Assembly (NCBI GenBank): GCA_027050775.1
Contig: JALUBH010000011.1
Coordinates: 53,262-117,261 of the forward strand
Direction: 5' to 3'
From: Campylobacteraceae bacterium
GTDB taxonomy: Bacteria > Campylobacterota > Campylobacteria > Campylobacterales > Sulfurospirillaceae
Length of the DNA stretch: 64,000 nucleotides
Below, piece by piece: positions 52,722 to 63,912 of this stretch. How positions within the stretch are numbered: position 1 is the first letter of the stretch; each line of letters opens with the position of its first letter. The notes under the pieces are model-generated. The model made no database searches. It had not been told where the DNA came from and saw only the letters and a list, made by a program, of their open reading frames with translations. The translations under genes and the position numbers were made by a program.

Positions 52722-53176
52722 CAAACTTTCTCCACACCAAAAAGAGGCATATCAAACTCTACGGGCTCGCCATCTTCGGCCAGCACGCTTGTGATTCTAC
52801 AGTCAAATTCAGCCTCTATCTCATTCATGATTTTCATTGCCTCTATGATTGCTATAGTTTGCCCTTTTCTGACAACCGTGTCTACTTTGACAAACGGCTC
52901 ACTTCCCGGACTAGGAGCTATATAAAATGTTCCTACCATCGGTGATTTTATGCTCAAACCATTATCTATATCTTCTTGTTTTTCTACAGATACTGCGGCA
53001 ACTTCCGATACGCTTTGCTGTGCCACTACAGTTTGTATCGGCGCAGGAGCCACTTGAGATGTACCTTGAAATCCCTTTTGCAACTCTATTGAAAACTCAC
53101 CATCTCTAATCTTTACTTTTGTAATTCCGCTCTTATCAAAAAGACGCATCAAATCTCTAATTTCTTGTTTATTCAT
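52721..53176 (-). CDS. accB: Acetyl-CoA carboxylase, biotin carboxyl carrier protein
   Basis: A 151-residue carrier with N-terminal region (MNKQEIRDLMRLFDKSGITKVKI), a Pro/Ala/Gln linker and a C-terminal biotinyl domain; biotin attaches to Lys115 in IEAMKIMNEIEA. The thumb-containing domain SPMVGTFYIAPSPGSEPFVKVDT is typical. Coupled with accC. Confidence 0.96.
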   Translation of the reverse strand: MNKQEIRDLMRLFDKSGITKVKIRDGEFSIELQKGFQGTSQVAPAPIQTVVAQQSVSEVAAVSVEKQEDIDNGLSIKSPMVGTFYIAPSPGSEPFVKVDTVVRKGQTIAIIEAMKIMNEIEAEFDCRITSVLAEDGEPVEFDMPLFGVEKV

Positions 53177-53212
53177 CCCATTCTCCTAAATTTAATCATA
53201 TAAAAATTGTGA

Positions 53213-53218
53213 TATAAT
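53213..53218 (+). promoter_or_regulatory. -10 box of dcd
   Basis: TATAAT 27 nt before the dcd ATG (53246), with AAGGATAGAG between them. Confidence 0.55.
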
Positions 53219-53245
53219 ACCATATATTTGGTAAGGATAGAGTAA

Positions 53246-53806
53246 ATGGGATTAAAATCAGACAGATGGATTAGAGAAAAATCACTCAATGAAAATATGA
53301 TAAAACCCTTCTGCGAAGAGCAAGTAGGAACCGATGTAGTAAGCTATGGCGTCAGTAGCTACGGTTATGATATAAGAGTAGGAAACGAGTTTAAAATCTT
53401 CACAAATGTCAGCTCTACAGTTGTAGATCCAAAGAATTTTGATGAAAAGAATGTTGTGGATTTTATCGGAGAAACCTGTATAGTTCCACCAAACTCTTTT
53501 GCACTCGCAAGAACGGTAGAGTACTTTAAAATCCCGAAAAATGTACTGGCTATTTGTCTAGGGAAAAGCACTTACGCGAGATGCGGGATCATAGTAAATG
53601 TCACTCCATTTGAACCAGAATTTGAAGGACATATAACCATAGAGATAAGCAACACAACTCCACTCCCAGCTAAAATCTATGCAAACGAAGGCATAGCACA
53701 AGTACTCTTTTTAGAAGGAGACGAACAGTGCGAGACAACATACAAAGACAAAAAAGGAAAATACCAAGGCCAAGAGGGTATCACCCTTCCTAGAATTTTG
53801 AAATAG
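53246..53806 (+). CDS. dcd: dCTP deaminase
   Basis: A 186-residue deaminase converting dCTP to dUTP for dTMP synthesis. Motifs: [31 protein letters not shown], and the catalytic block [34 protein letters not shown]. Length typical. Its last 17 nt overlap the convergent hydrolase gene. Confidence 0.96.
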   Translation: MGLKSDRWIREKSLNENMIKPFCEEQVGTDVVSYGVSSYGYDIRVGNEFKIFTNVSSTVVDPKNFDEKNVVDFIGETCIVPPNSFALARTVEYFKIPKNVLAICLGKSTYARCGIIVNVTPFEPEFEGHITIEISNTTPLPAKIYANEGIAQVLFLEGDEQCETTYKDKKGKYQGQEGITLPRILK

Positions 53807-54565
53807 CTTTTTCTATGCTGTTTTCAAAATTTGGATGATTTAGCACATCTGCGTGTGTTGTATTTTTTAGCTCTACATGTAGAGCTAAGTTTTTTATCTT
53901 TTTGATTAACCTTTGTGTGTTTATATTTGGCACTGTTGTATCGCCTTTTACCTCTATAACTGCGACTGGAGTATTTTTTATCTTTGATATATATTTTATC
54001 GAATTAAATTTGTACTTGAGCAGTAAATCTATAGGCAAGTAGGGATACTTTTCTCTTGCCAATGAAGCGATAGAATCATAAGGTGTGATAAGCACAAGTC
54101 CCCTGACCTCTCTCTTACTGGCTAGATATACGGCAACACCCGTGCCCAAACTTCTACCAATCAAGATAACTTTTGAATTTTTTGCAAACTCATCATAGAT
54201 TTTTATCGCGTCTTTGAAAAGATTTTTTTCACTCGGTTTTCCACCGCTGTTCATATATCCTCTGTAGTTAAATGTCAAGATATTAAAACCTTTCAAACCC
54301 TCTACATGTAGCAAAAATCTTGTAGCATCATCGCTATTGCCTCCAAAGTATATGATAAGAGGTGCATCATTTTGTTTTGATTTCTTATATAAACCATGCA
54401 AAATTACACCTTTGGCCACTTTTAAGGAGACTTTTTCAGCACCTTGAAGCTCTATCGGCGGATTTTTCTCAATCTGTGCAAAATTAAATATCTTTGAATC
54501 TTGAGTAAAATAGACATATGCCACAACCGCCAAATATAAAAATAGAGCCATTAATAATACCGTTT

Positions 54566-54569
<4 letters not shown>
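53790..54569 (-). CDS. Alpha/beta hydrolase, membrane-anchored (BEM46/ABHD13-like)
   Basis: A 259-residue hydrolase with an N-terminal helix ([18 protein letters not shown]), [12 protein letters not shown] oxyanion region, [15 protein letters not shown], nucleophile [14 protein letters not shown] (Ser) and His near the end (THADVLNHP). Substrate unknown; likely a periplasm-facing esterase or lipase-like enzyme. It carries two CTACATGTAG copies. It overlaps the methyltransferase gene by 4 nt and dcd by 17 nt. Confidence 0.85.
53867..53888. repeat. Palindromic repeat CTACATGTAG, copy 8 (22-bp palindrome)
   Basis: The longest copy: the core CTACATGTAG (53873-53882) lies in a 22-bp perfect palindrome extending through TTAGCTCT/AGAGCTAA on both sides; read as LALHVEL in the hydrolase gene. 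Confidence 0.88.
54302..54311. repeat. Palindromic repeat CTACATGTAG, copy 9
   Basis: CTACATGTAG core with CCT on the left and CAAA on the right, in the hydrolase gene, read as LLHVEGL. A near copy with one change (CTCTACATGTAAAG, 54844-54857) lies in the adjacent methyltransferase gene, in another frame (FTC). Confidence 0.85.
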
Positions 54570-56213
<1,644 letters not shown>

Positions 56214-57341
56214 ATGCTTAGTTACTCTACGCAACTCATAGAAGATGATGATATAGAGGCAGTCATTGAAACATTAAAAAGTAATTTACTGGCACAAGGT
56301 CCTAAAGTTTTCGACTTTGAAACTGCCTTATGTAAATATACCGGAGCTAAATATGCAGTAGCCTTTAATTCAGCGACATCTGCTCTGAGTGGAGCTTATC
56401 ATGTATGTGGAATTGGGCAAGGTGATGAAATAATCACCTCTGCTATTAGTTTTGTTTCCACTTCTAATATGTTTGTAGACTTAGGAGCTATTCCTGTTTG
56501 GTGTGATATAAAGCTTGATGGCAATATAGATGAAAACAGGATAGAAAAACTCATCACTTCAAAAACAAAAGCAATTGTTCCTATTCATTTTGCGGGAAAA
56601 CCAGTCAATATAAAAGCTATCCAGAAAATCGCAAAAAAATATAATCTGCTTGTTATAGAAGATGCAGCCCATGCACTTGGCTCAACTGTTGGCTCAAAAA
56701 AGATAGGTTCATTTTCAGATATGACAATTTTTAGTTTTCATGCTATCAAACCTATCACAACAAGTGAAGGTGGAGCTGTACTTACAAACAATAAAGATTA
56801 CGCAAATAAATTAAAACTTTTTCGTTCACATGGAATTGTCAAGAAAAAACTTTGGAACTCCGATATGATAAGTATGGGGTATAATTATCGTCTTACAGAA
56901 GTTGCTGCGGCACTTGGAATTTCTCAACTAAAAAAACTTGATCGTTTCATAAGCAAACGCAATGAGATAGCTAGCTATTTTGATGAACGATTTAAAAATG
57001 AAAAACTTTTTTTAACGCAAAAAATAGAAGCAAACAGTATAAGTTCGCGCCATCTCTATCCTGTTATATTAAACCCTGAACTGCAATGCCCTAAGGAGGA
57101 AATCTTCATAGAACTGCAACAGCATGGTCTTGGTGTTCAAGTACACTATAAACCAATCTATCAAAACAGCTTTTACAAGGAAAAATTCGGTGAAGTTTCA
57201 CTTCCTGTCACAAATGATTTTTACCGCTCAGAAATTTCCATACCATGTAATCAAACCATGAGTATGGAAGATGCTAAATATGTTGCTGATACTGTTTTAG
57301 ATATACTACGCAAATACTCACACAGAGGATGCAGTTTCTAA
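56214..57341 (+). CDS. pseC: UDP-4-amino-4,6-dideoxy-N-acetyl-beta-L-altrosamine transaminase
   Basis: A 375-residue DegT/DnrJ/EryC1-family PLP aminotransferase: YSTQLIEDDDIEAVIETLKSNLLAQGP at the start, FNSATSALSGAYH, IEDAAHALGS, PLP Lys in SFHAIKPITTSEGGAV, and GYNYRLTEVAAALG. It aminates the PseB product. It begins immediately after the pseB stop and its stop overlaps the pseF start (TAATG). Confidence 0.95.
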   Translation: MLSYSTQLIEDDDIEAVIETLKSNLLAQGPKVFDFETALCKYTGAKYAVAFNSATSALSGAYHVCGIGQGDEIITSAISFVSTSNMFVDLGAIPVWCDIKLDGNIDENRIEKLITSKTKAIVPIHFAGKPVNIKAIQKIAKKYNLLVIEDAAHALGSTVGSKKIGSFSDMTIFSFHAIKPITTSEGGAVLTNNKDYANKLKLFRSHGIVKKKLWNSDMISMGYNYRLTEVAAALGISQLKKLDRFISKRNEIASYFDERFKNEKLFLTQKIEANSISSRHLYPVILNPELQCPKEEIFIELQQHGLGVQVHYKPIYQNSFYKEKFGEVSLPVTNDFYRSEISIPCNQTMSMEDAKYVADTVLDILRKYSHRGCSF

Positions 57342-58117
57342 TGAAAAAAGATGCCATAGCCATAATACCTGCTCGCGGAGGAAGTAAACGCATTCCTAAA
57401 AAAAACATCAAGCTTTTTCATGGTAAACCACTCATTGCCTATTCTATTGAGACTGCCCTAGAATCAGGGCTTTTTGATAAAATTATAGTCTCAACTGATG
57501 ATAAAGAGATTGCAAAAATAGCTAAAGAGTATGGGGCAGAAGTTCCTTTTATACGGCCAGATGATCTCAGTGATGATTTTACAGGAACGGGCGCAGTTGT
57601 GGAACATGCACTAAAGATTTTACAAGATAATGGCGAAGAATATAGATACTTATGTACACTCTATGCTACAGCACCTATACTTCAGATAGAATATCTTAAA
57701 AAAGGCTTAGAAGCTCTCAAACAAAACTCTAATGCCCACATGGCTTTTAGTGTAACTTCTATGCCTTTTCCCATTCAGCGAACCTTTAAAATTACAAAAG
57801 AAAACAGATGTGAAATGTTTACACCACAATACTTTTCTGCTCGTTCTCAAGACCTAGAAGAAGCTTACCAGGATGCCGGACAGTTTTACTGGGAAAATTT
57901 ACAAAACAAAGCAACTGATATCCCTTTTGGACAAAGTAGTATTCCTATTATTTTACCTAGAACTTTAGTGCAAGATATTGATACTTTAGAGGATTGGGAA
58001 AAAGCAGAACAGCTTTATCTACTAAATAAAAATATCCAAAACAATTCAGAAAAAAAGCTAAAAGAATCTATGAGAATTGCCCCATCGAAACAACAGGGAA
58101 TGGCTAACGAGGGTTAA
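57341..58117 (+). CDS. pseF: Pseudaminic acid cytidylyltransferase
   Basis: A 258-residue CMP-sugar synthase: IAIIPARGGSKRIPKKNIKLF, KIIVSTDDKEIAKIAKEYGAEVPF, RPDDLSDDFTGTG, and DAGQFYW. It activates pseudaminic acid with CTP. The ATG at 57341 matches the conserved N-terminus and forms the TAATG overlap; an earlier in-frame ATG at 57329 adds four residues. The tail (about 230-258: NSEKKLKESMRIAPSKQQGMANEG) is longer than usual PseF and has no recognisable domain. Confidence 0.93.
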   Translation: MKKDAIAIIPARGGSKRIPKKNIKLFHGKPLIAYSIETALESGLFDKIIVSTDDKEIAKIAKEYGAEVPFIRPDDLSDDFTGTGAVVEHALKILQDNGEEYRYLCTLYATAPILQIEYLKKGLEALKQNSNAHMAFSVTSMPFPIQRTFKITKENRCEMFTPQYFSARSQDLEEAYQDAGQFYWENLQNKATDIPFGQSSIPIILPRTLVQDIDTLEDWEKAEQLYLLNKNIQNNSEKKLKESMRIAPSKQQGMANEG

Positions 58118-58157
58118 ATAGATGGATGTTAGTAAAAATAAATCAAAAAGGAGCAGA

Positions 58158-59189
58158 ATGGATTTTAAAATAGATAATAGAAAAATTGGAAAAAATCATA
58201 AACCATATATTATAGCAGAGATGTCTGCAAACCATGGCAATGACATAGAGGTTGCAAAAAAGATTATCATTGAAGCAAAAAAAGCAGGTGCAGATGCTAT
58301 AAAGATACAAACATACAGTGCAGACAGCATTACACTTAATTGCAAAGAGAGTGCATTTGAGGCGAAAGGTGCATGGGAGGGAATATACCTATATGACCTC
58401 TACAAAAATGCTTCTATGCCATGGGAATGGACTACTGAACTCCAAAAAATTGCCAAAGAAGTAGGTATCACCCTCTTTTCATCTCCTTTTGACTTTTCAG
58501 CAGTAGAGTTTTTAGAGAAGCTGGATATTTCAGCTTATAAAATTGCTTCACCTGAGATAGTTGATCTTCCATTGGTCAGAAGAATTGCACAGACAAAAAA
58601 ACCTATCATTCTCTCCACCGGAAATGCTACAATAGCACAAATCAATGATGCTGTAGCTATTTTACTCGAGGAGAACAGTGAATTTGCCATCCTTAAATGT
58701 ACCAGTGAATACCCAGCTAACCCAAAAGATATAAATCTTAAAAGTATTCCCTTTCTCAAAAAGCTGTTTAAGTGCCCAGTTGGGCTTTCTGATCATACAT
58801 TGGGAACAGCTATACCAATTGCATCCATTGCTCTTGGAGCAGATATAATTGAAAAACATTTTATTTTAGATAGGGAGTATAAAACTGCCGATAGCTTTTT
58901 CTCCGCAACTCCAGATGAGCTTAAGGCAATAGTTGAAGGCACACAGATGGTAAAATTTGCACTTGGTGAGGTTACATTTCCTATAGTTGCTAAAAGATCC
59001 CAACGTTCACTTATTGCAATAAAAGATATAGCACAAAATGAGCCATTACTTGAAAATATAAACTTTAAAAGTATTCGACCAGGTGGTGGTATCGAGTCTA
59101 AAGATATATCAATTGTGCAAGATCGCAAAGCCACCAAAGCCATTAAACGCGGCACATTGCTCTCATGGAAAATGATTGGTGGATTTTAA
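58158..59189 (+). CDS. pseI: Pseudaminic acid synthase
   Basis: A 343-residue NeuB-family synthase condensing 2,4-diacetamido-trideoxy-L-altrose with PEP. N-terminal TIM barrel (PYIIAEMSANHGNDIEVAKK, GADAIKIQTYSADSITL, LSTGNATIAQINDAV, CTSEYPANPKDINLKSIP, GLSDHTLG) and C-terminal antifreeze-like SAF domain (RSLIAIKDIAQNEPLLENINFKSIRPG). ATG at 58158 is preferred: AAGGAG is 4 nt upstream; an earlier ATG at 58122 adds 12 residues with a poorer site. Confidence 0.94.
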   Translation: MDFKIDNRKIGKNHKPYIIAEMSANHGNDIEVAKKIIIEAKKAGADAIKIQTYSADSITLNCKESAFEAKGAWEGIYLYDLYKNASMPWEWTTELQKIAKEVGITLFSSPFDFSAVEFLEKLDISAYKIASPEIVDLPLVRRIAQTKKPIILSTGNATIAQINDAVAILLEENSEFAILKCTSEYPANPKDINLKSIPFLKKLFKCPVGLSDHTLGTAIPIASIALGADIIEKHFILDREYKTADSFFSATPDELKAIVEGTQMVKFALGEVTFPIVAKRSQRSLIAIKDIAQNEPLLENINFKSIRPGGGIESKDISIVQDRKATKAIKRGTLLSWKMIGGF

Positions 59190-59192
59190 AGT

Positions 59193-60146
59193 ATGTCACA
59201 AATAAAAGTCGCCTTTTTTACTGAAGCTGGAAGTAAACGGGGGATGGGACACTTAGTCCGACTATATACCATTTATGAAGAATTTGTTGCTAACAAAATT
59301 GAGTCTGTTTTTTTCCTTGATAGTGATATTAACTATGACTACAAATTTTCTAATATTCATTACTTTACTTGGAATATATTTACACTCCACAAAAAGTATG
59401 ATATCATCTTTATAGATAGTTATGAAGCAAACATTAATATATATAAAGAGATTACCAACTCAACAAAAGTTAGTGTTTATATTGATGACTATGCTCGTTT
59501 AGAATATCCTAAAGGAGTCATAATAAATTTTGCACCTGATGCAAAAGAGCTCTTCTATCCTAACGAAAAAAAACAGTATCACTATTTACTAGGATTGGAT
59601 TATTTGCCTTTGAGAAAAGCTATTACAAAAACTACACAAAAGAGAAAAGAAGAACAAATCTTTATAATGCTTGGTGGTGCTGATACTAAAAACTTAACTT
59701 TATCTATTATTCATCAACTTACGCTCCTAAATATAAACAAGGTTGTAGTATCAAATAATCTTGAAGTTGCAGATAAACTAAAACAATATGAAGGTGTAGC
59801 AGTATTATTTCAGCCATCAGATGCAGAACTAGTGAAAGCAATGAGTAAAAGTACCATGGCAATAACAACTACGAGTATGAGTGTTTATGAACTATACTAC
59901 TTAAATACCCCAAGTATTATTGTTTCGACTGCTCAAAATCAAACTATCGGCATAAAACAATTTCTAAAACATCAACTTACTGCATTTTATGTCGATATAA
60001 AGTGTAGTAACTGGTGTGAAGAAATAGAACACTACGCAAAGAAGCTTATTGCTTCAAAATCTATTATTCCAAATAAGCAGCAAATAGATGGAAATGGTAC
60101 AATAAGAATAATAAATAAGGTTCTAGAATTATGCAAAAAATCTTAA
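59193..60146 (+). CDS. pseG: UDP-2,4-diacetamido-2,4,6-trideoxy-altropyranose hydrolase
   Basis: A 317-residue GT-B-like hydrolase releasing UDP before PseI acts. Family features: N-terminal TEAGSKRGMGHLVRLY (GxGH motif with the PseG-type Gly-Met-Gly-His), FIDSYEANIN, ILGLDYLPLR-type segment (LLGLDYLPLRKAI) and FIMLGGADTKNLTLSII. More divergent than the other Pse proteins, hence slightly lower confidence. It overlaps the ATP-grasp gene by 16 nt. Confidence 0.85.
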   Translation: MSQIKVAFFTEAGSKRGMGHLVRLYTIYEEFVANKIESVFFLDSDINYDYKFSNIHYFTWNIFTLHKKYDIIFIDSYEANINIYKEITNSTKVSVYIDDYARLEYPKGVIINFAPDAKELFYPNEKKQYHYLLGLDYLPLRKAITKTTQKRKEEQIFIMLGGADTKNLTLSIIHQLTLLNINKVVVSNNLEVADKLKQYEGVAVLFQPSDAELVKAMSKSTMAITTTSMSVYELYYLNTPSIIVSTAQNQTIGIKQFLKHQLTAFYVDIKCSNWCEEIEHYAKKLIASKSIIPNKQQIDGNGTIRIINKVLELCKKS

Positions 60147-61300
60147 TTCTTGGCGGTAGCCATAGAGATATACCACTCATAAAAGCATCTCAAGCACTTG
60201 GATATTTCGTTATTACACTTGCAAATAGAGATGATTATTTAGGACATCAATATGCTGATGATTTTTTTAAAATCGATTTTAACAATTTAGAAAAAATTAA
60301 AGAGGTAATCCATCAAGAAGAAATAGATTACCTTATCCCAGGTTCAGGAGAACAGTCTTATATAAACTGTATTACTTTAGCTAATGAATTAAAAATAGGT
60401 AACTTTGATCATGTAAAAACGGCAAAACTTTTGCATAACAAATGGAAGTTTAAAGAGTTTTGCATCAAAAATGATATCTCAACTCCTAAAGGTTTTTCCT
60501 ATACACATAAGAAAAATATAGAGACTCTTCAGTTTCCAGTAGTTGTCAAACCAACAAACCTGTCGGGAGGAAGAGGCGTAACAACTGTTCAAAACTTGTC
60601 AGAATTACATCAAGCATTAGCAGAAACAAAAAAATTAAGTAATGAGATTTTTTTAGAAGAATACATAGAGGGTAAACTGATCGCCTACTCAATATTTTTA
60701 AAAAATCAAGAAATAGCTTATGAATTTTTAGGTAAGGATGATACCTACCTCAACCCTTATCTAATCACAACAGCCTATCCAACAACTATTGAAAACTGTG
60801 CCCTTCAAAAACTACGAAATGATATTAAAAAAATTGCTCAAACTCTATCCTTGGTAGATGGCATGTTCCACCTGCAAGTGATTATAAAAAATAAAGTTCC
60901 ATATATCATAGATATAACACGTCGTATTCCTGGTGATTTTTTTCCTGATTTGATTGAACTTTCTGATACTATCTCTTACTCGAAAGCTGTAGTCAAATCT
61001 TATATAGGTAAACCCATCTCAAATGAATTTGAATCTCATGAAAAACAAAAAAATATTGTAAGACACTGTGTCATGCCATCACAAAACGGGATATATACAT
61101 CCTTAGATATTGATCCTAATATAGAAAAATTTGTAATATCCCGTTTTGATTTAACGAAAGAAGGGACTATAATCAATGATTACTTACATACTCAAATTGC
61201 AATTATTTTATTAGATTTTTCTAAAATGAAAAATAATCTAATTAATAATCTAAATTCACTTATATACCCAAAAATAAAGACAAAAAGAGAGAAATTATGA
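60131..61300 (+). CDS. ATP-grasp domain protein of the pseudaminic acid cluster
   Basis: A 389-residue ATP-grasp ligase-like protein: pre-ATP-grasp Rossmann part (ILILGGSHRDIPLIKASQALGYFVITLANRDDYLGHQYADDFFKIDF), then FPVVVKPTNLSGGRGVTTVQN, EIFLEEYIEGKLIAYSIFL and YIIDITRRIPGDFFPDLIELS for metal/ATP binding. Such enzymes ligate a carboxylate to an amine; in this cluster it could attach an amino acid or acyl group to the nonulosonate or glycan. Coupled to pseG and the FkbM gene (ATGA). The reaction is unknown. Confidence 0.82.
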   Translation: MQKILILGGSHRDIPLIKASQALGYFVITLANRDDYLGHQYADDFFKIDFNNLEKIKEVIHQEEIDYLIPGSGEQSYINCITLANELKIGNFDHVKTAKLLHNKWKFKEFCIKNDISTPKGFSYTHKKNIETLQFPVVVKPTNLSGGRGVTTVQNLSELHQALAETKKLSNEIFLEEYIEGKLIAYSIFLKNQEIAYEFLGKDDTYLNPYLITTAYPTTIENCALQKLRNDIKKIAQTLSLVDGMFHLQVIIKNKVPYIIDITRRIPGDFFPDLIELSDTISYSKAVVKSYIGKPISNEFESHEKQKNIVRHCVMPSQNGIYTSLDIDPNIEKFVISRFDLTKEGTIINDYLHTQIAIILLDFSKMKNNLINNLNSLIYPKIKTKREKL

Positions 61301-62343
61301 AACATGCAATTTATGGTGCAGGAGCTTTTGGCAAGCTCTTTTTATCCGCACTTGATGGAAGGATAGATTTTTTTATAGATGATTTGAGCAAAGAGAGAGT
61401 ATATAAAGGTATACCAATCAAAAAATTAGCTACCATTTCAAAAGATACAAAAATCTTTATCTCTATACTCCAGCACTCTAAATATATTCAAGAAAGACTA
61501 ATAGATGATGATTTTAGTAATGTTATTGGCTTTACTGAAGCTATATCATGTATGCCAACTATCCTCCATGAAGTTGCAAAAACAAACTATCTTTGGTTAG
61601 TAAGACAACAAGAACGAATGTTAGATAAAGAAAAACTCGAAAAAGTTCAGACGCTTCTTTATGATGAAAAAAGTCGTCAACTTTTACAGAAAATCATGCG
61701 ATTAAGAGAGACTCTTGACATAAAATACTATATAAAACCTGATGGTACAGAGTACTTCCCTTCTGATGTGCCTATTTTAGACAATTTATCTAAAATCAAT
61801 TTTGTGGATTGTGGAGCATATACTGGAGACAGCGTAGAAGAACTTATGAAGCAGCACTCTGATATCAACTCATCTATCTCTTTTGAACCAGATAAGAAAA
61901 ACCTACTAGAGTTAGGTAAAACTTTAAATAAACTCAGCATATACTACCCTCAAACAAATTTTTTTCTTTATCCAGCTGGAGTTTACTCAAAAAACTCTAT
62001 TTTGAAATTTGCAAACTCAGGAATCAATTCAAGCGCAAATTTTAATGATAAGTCTACTCTTGAAGTACCTGTAGTTTCACTTGATAGTATCATTCTAAGC
62101 GCAAATCCAAACTTTATCAAAATGGATATAGAGGGAGCCGAAAAAGAAGCTCTTTTAGGTGCTGCAAAGACAATACAAAAGTACAAACCAAATCTTGCCA
62201 TCTGTCTTTACCACAAACCAGAAGATTTGTGGGAATTACCACTTCTTATTCAAGAAATAGAGCCATCGTACGATATGTACATACGAGTACATGAAGATAT
62301 GTGTCTTAGTACTGTTTTATACTGTATTAGCAAGGAGTCGTAA
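61297..62343 (+). CDS. FkbM-family methyltransferase with N-terminal nucleotide-binding-like region
   Basis: A 348-residue protein. The N-terminus (MKHAIYGAGAFGKLFLSAL...IDFFIDD) is a Rossmann-like piece seen in sugar-modifying fusions; the C-terminus is an FkbM methyltransferase (NFVDCGAYTGDSVEELM, SFEPDKKNLLELGKTL, VPVVSLDSIIL, FIKMDIEGAEKEALLGA). It may O-methylate the pseudaminic acid derivative or glycan. Start overlaps the previous stop by 4 nt; ends 1 nt into the next gene start (TAATG). Confidence 0.85.
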   Translation: MKHAIYGAGAFGKLFLSALDGRIDFFIDDLSKERVYKGIPIKKLATISKDTKIFISILQHSKYIQERLIDDDFSNVIGFTEAISCMPTILHEVAKTNYLWLVRQQERMLDKEKLEKVQTLLYDEKSRQLLQKIMRLRETLDIKYYIKPDGTEYFPSDVPILDNLSKINFVDCGAYTGDSVEELMKQHSDINSSISFEPDKKNLLELGKTLNKLSIYYPQTNFFLYPAGVYSKNSILKFANSGINSSANFNDKSTLEVPVVSLDSIILSANPNFIKMDIEGAEKEALLGAAKTIQKYKPNLAICLYHKPEDLWELPLLIQEIEPSYDMYIRVHEDMCLSTVLYCISKES

Positions 62344-63449
62344 TGTATAAATTAGCATTTATAGGTGGTAGTATTGACTCTATTGCTGGATATCCTCACT
62401 TAATCGCATCTCAAATGGATAAAAATTTTGAAGTTATAGCCGGTACTTTTAGTACAAACCCTTCTGTTAATGAAGAAACAGCAAAAAAATGGAAAATAAA
62501 TCGTTATTATGATGACTATAAGACCTTAATAGAGTTTGAAAAAAACAATATTGATGCAGTTGTTATCTTAACTCCTACACCACTTCATTCAGAAATGATT
62601 ATAGACTTACTTCATGCAAATATCCCCATAATTTGTGAAAAACCTTTAGTAAGTTCACTCCAAGATGTGGAAAAAATAGAAAAAGTTTATGATGCTTCAA
62701 AGCATTTTTTAGTTGTAACCAATAACTATAGTGGCTACCCTATGCTGCGCGAGCTACGTCATAAAATATCAACAGGTGAATTAGGAGAGATTTTAAACAT
62801 TCGCTTAAAAATGCCTCAGGAGAGTTTTTTACGACCCCCAAAAAGTGTAAAGTATCCACAAAAATGGCGTTTAAAAGATGAGTTTATTCCTATGATTAGT
62901 TTAGACTTAGGTTCGCACTTACACCATTTAGCCTATTTTCTACTTCATGAAGAGCCTGCAAGTGTTATGGCTCACTATAGCAAATTTTCAAAATATGATG
63001 TGGTAGATGATGTGAATATGTTGCTAAAATATGAAAGTGGTATCAGTGGAAACCTATGGTTAAGTAAAACAGCATTAGGAAACCGTAATGGTCTACATGT
63101 AGAAGTTTATGGTAGAAATGCGAGTGCTTCTTGGCATCAAGAAACACCAGAACAACTGGAGTTTGCCTATAATACAGGACAAAAAACAATTATTGATAGG
63201 GGAAGTGATATAGATATGCCATCCAATACCCTCTATAACAGAATGACACCGGGGCATCCTGCCGGATTTATAGAAAGTTTTGCTAACATTTATAACGATA
63301 TTGCCATTGCTTTAGATAAATTTCACATGGACAAACCATACTTAAATAAATATATCTATGGACTGACTCATGCTCATTTAGGCTTAAAACTACTACATAC
63401 GGCTACTAAAGCAAATAAAAGTGGAACTTTTATTAAAATAAAAAAGTAG
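62343..63449 (+). CDS. Gfo/Idh/MocA-family oxidoreductase
   Basis: A 368-residue NAD(P)-dependent sugar oxidoreductase: N-terminal Rossmann region (LAFIGGSIDSIAGYPHLIAS, VVILTPTPLHSEMIIDLLHANIPIICEKPL with the EKP motif) and catalytic domain (ISLDLGSHLHHLAYFLL). Probably a glycan-modification enzyme, last of the cluster. A CTACATGTAG copy (63093-63102) encodes LHV in GLHVEVYG. Confidence 0.88.
   Translation: MYKLAFIGGSIDSIAGYPHLIASQMDKNFEVIAGTFSTNPSVNEETAKKWKINRYYDDYKTLIEFEKNNIDAVVILTPTPLHSEMIIDLLHANIPIICEKPLVSSLQDVEKIEKVYDASKHFLVVTNNYSGYPMLRELRHKISTGELGEILNIRLKMPQESFLRPPKSVKYPQKWRLKDEFIPMISLDLGSHLHHLAYFLLHEEPASVMAHYSKFSKYDVVDDVNMLLKYESGISGNLWLSKTALGNRNGLHVEVYGRNASASWHQETPEQLEFAYNTGQKTIIDRGSDIDMPSNTLYNRMTPGHPAGFIESFANIYNDIAIALDKFHMDKPYLNKYIYGLTHAHLGLKLLHTATKANKSGTFIKIKK
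63092..63103. repeat. Palindromic repeat CTACATGTAG, copy 10 (12-bp palindrome)
   Basis: TCTACATGTAGA in the Gfo/Idh/MocA gene, read as GLHVEV on the plus strand; core at 63093-63102. Confidence 0.85.
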
Positions 63450-63578
63450 ACAATTTAGCAGAAGCCTTTATGTCACCAAAGATATAAAACTATAATGTCC
63501 CCAGAAAAAACAACCAAACCAAAAAACAATTTTATTCCTAAAACGATACAATAAGACAGATATAATAGGAGAAAAAAG

Positions 63579-63629
63579 ATGAGCCGTAAACGAAAAACAT
63601 ACACAGCAGACTTTAAAGCGAGACCGTAA
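63579..63629 (+). pseudogene. IS3-family transposase OrfA, N-terminal remnant
   Basis: Only 16 codons then TAA: MSRKRKTYTADFKARP, matching the conserved start of IS3 OrfA (RKxYTxDFK). A good AGGAG site (63568-63572) precedes it. The normal continuation (KVALEALKG) is lost, so it is a broken copy. Confidence 0.8.
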
Positions 63630-63663
63630 AATAAACTGTGTAAACCCACCTCTTATCCTCTAA

Positions 63664-63891
63664 TCACTTTGTATATTTTGCCATAATTTCACTGAAAAAT
63701 ATACAAAGTTGAGGATAAATTTCATACCAATTCCTGATACAGTTCGTATTCCACTTATTTTGTTGCTCCTGAGTAGCAAGATACATAACCTTAAATGCTG
63801 ATGCTTCAGTAGGAAATGAGCCTTTAGATTTTGTTTTTCTCTTTATAGTTGCATTTAGAGACTCAATAGGGTTTGATATGTCAACCCTATT
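63664..63891 (-). pseudogene. IS256-family (mutator) transposase, C-terminal remnant
   Basis: About 75 codons ending in TGA at 63664: ISNPIESLNATIKRKTKSKG..., SFPTEASAFKVMYLATQ, KWNTNCIRNWYEIYPQL. NPIESLN...RKTKSKGSFP corresponds to the YTTNAIESLN...KGSFP block near the C-terminus of IS256-type transposases. The frame is stopped at the upstream side (63892) and no start is present; the related upstream text appears in another frame, so a frameshift or junction lies near 63890. Confidence 0.8.
63666..63709. repeat. 14-bp inverted repeat at the end of the IS256 remnant
   Basis: ACTTTGTATATTTT (63666-63679) and its exact complement (63696-63709), 16-nt loop, spanning the transposase stop. Flanking TTATCCTC...GAGGATAA text extends the symmetry imperfectly. 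It may be part of the element end or its terminator. Confidence 0.55.
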
Positions 63892-63912
63892 TCATACTTA
63901 TCCATAAATATT

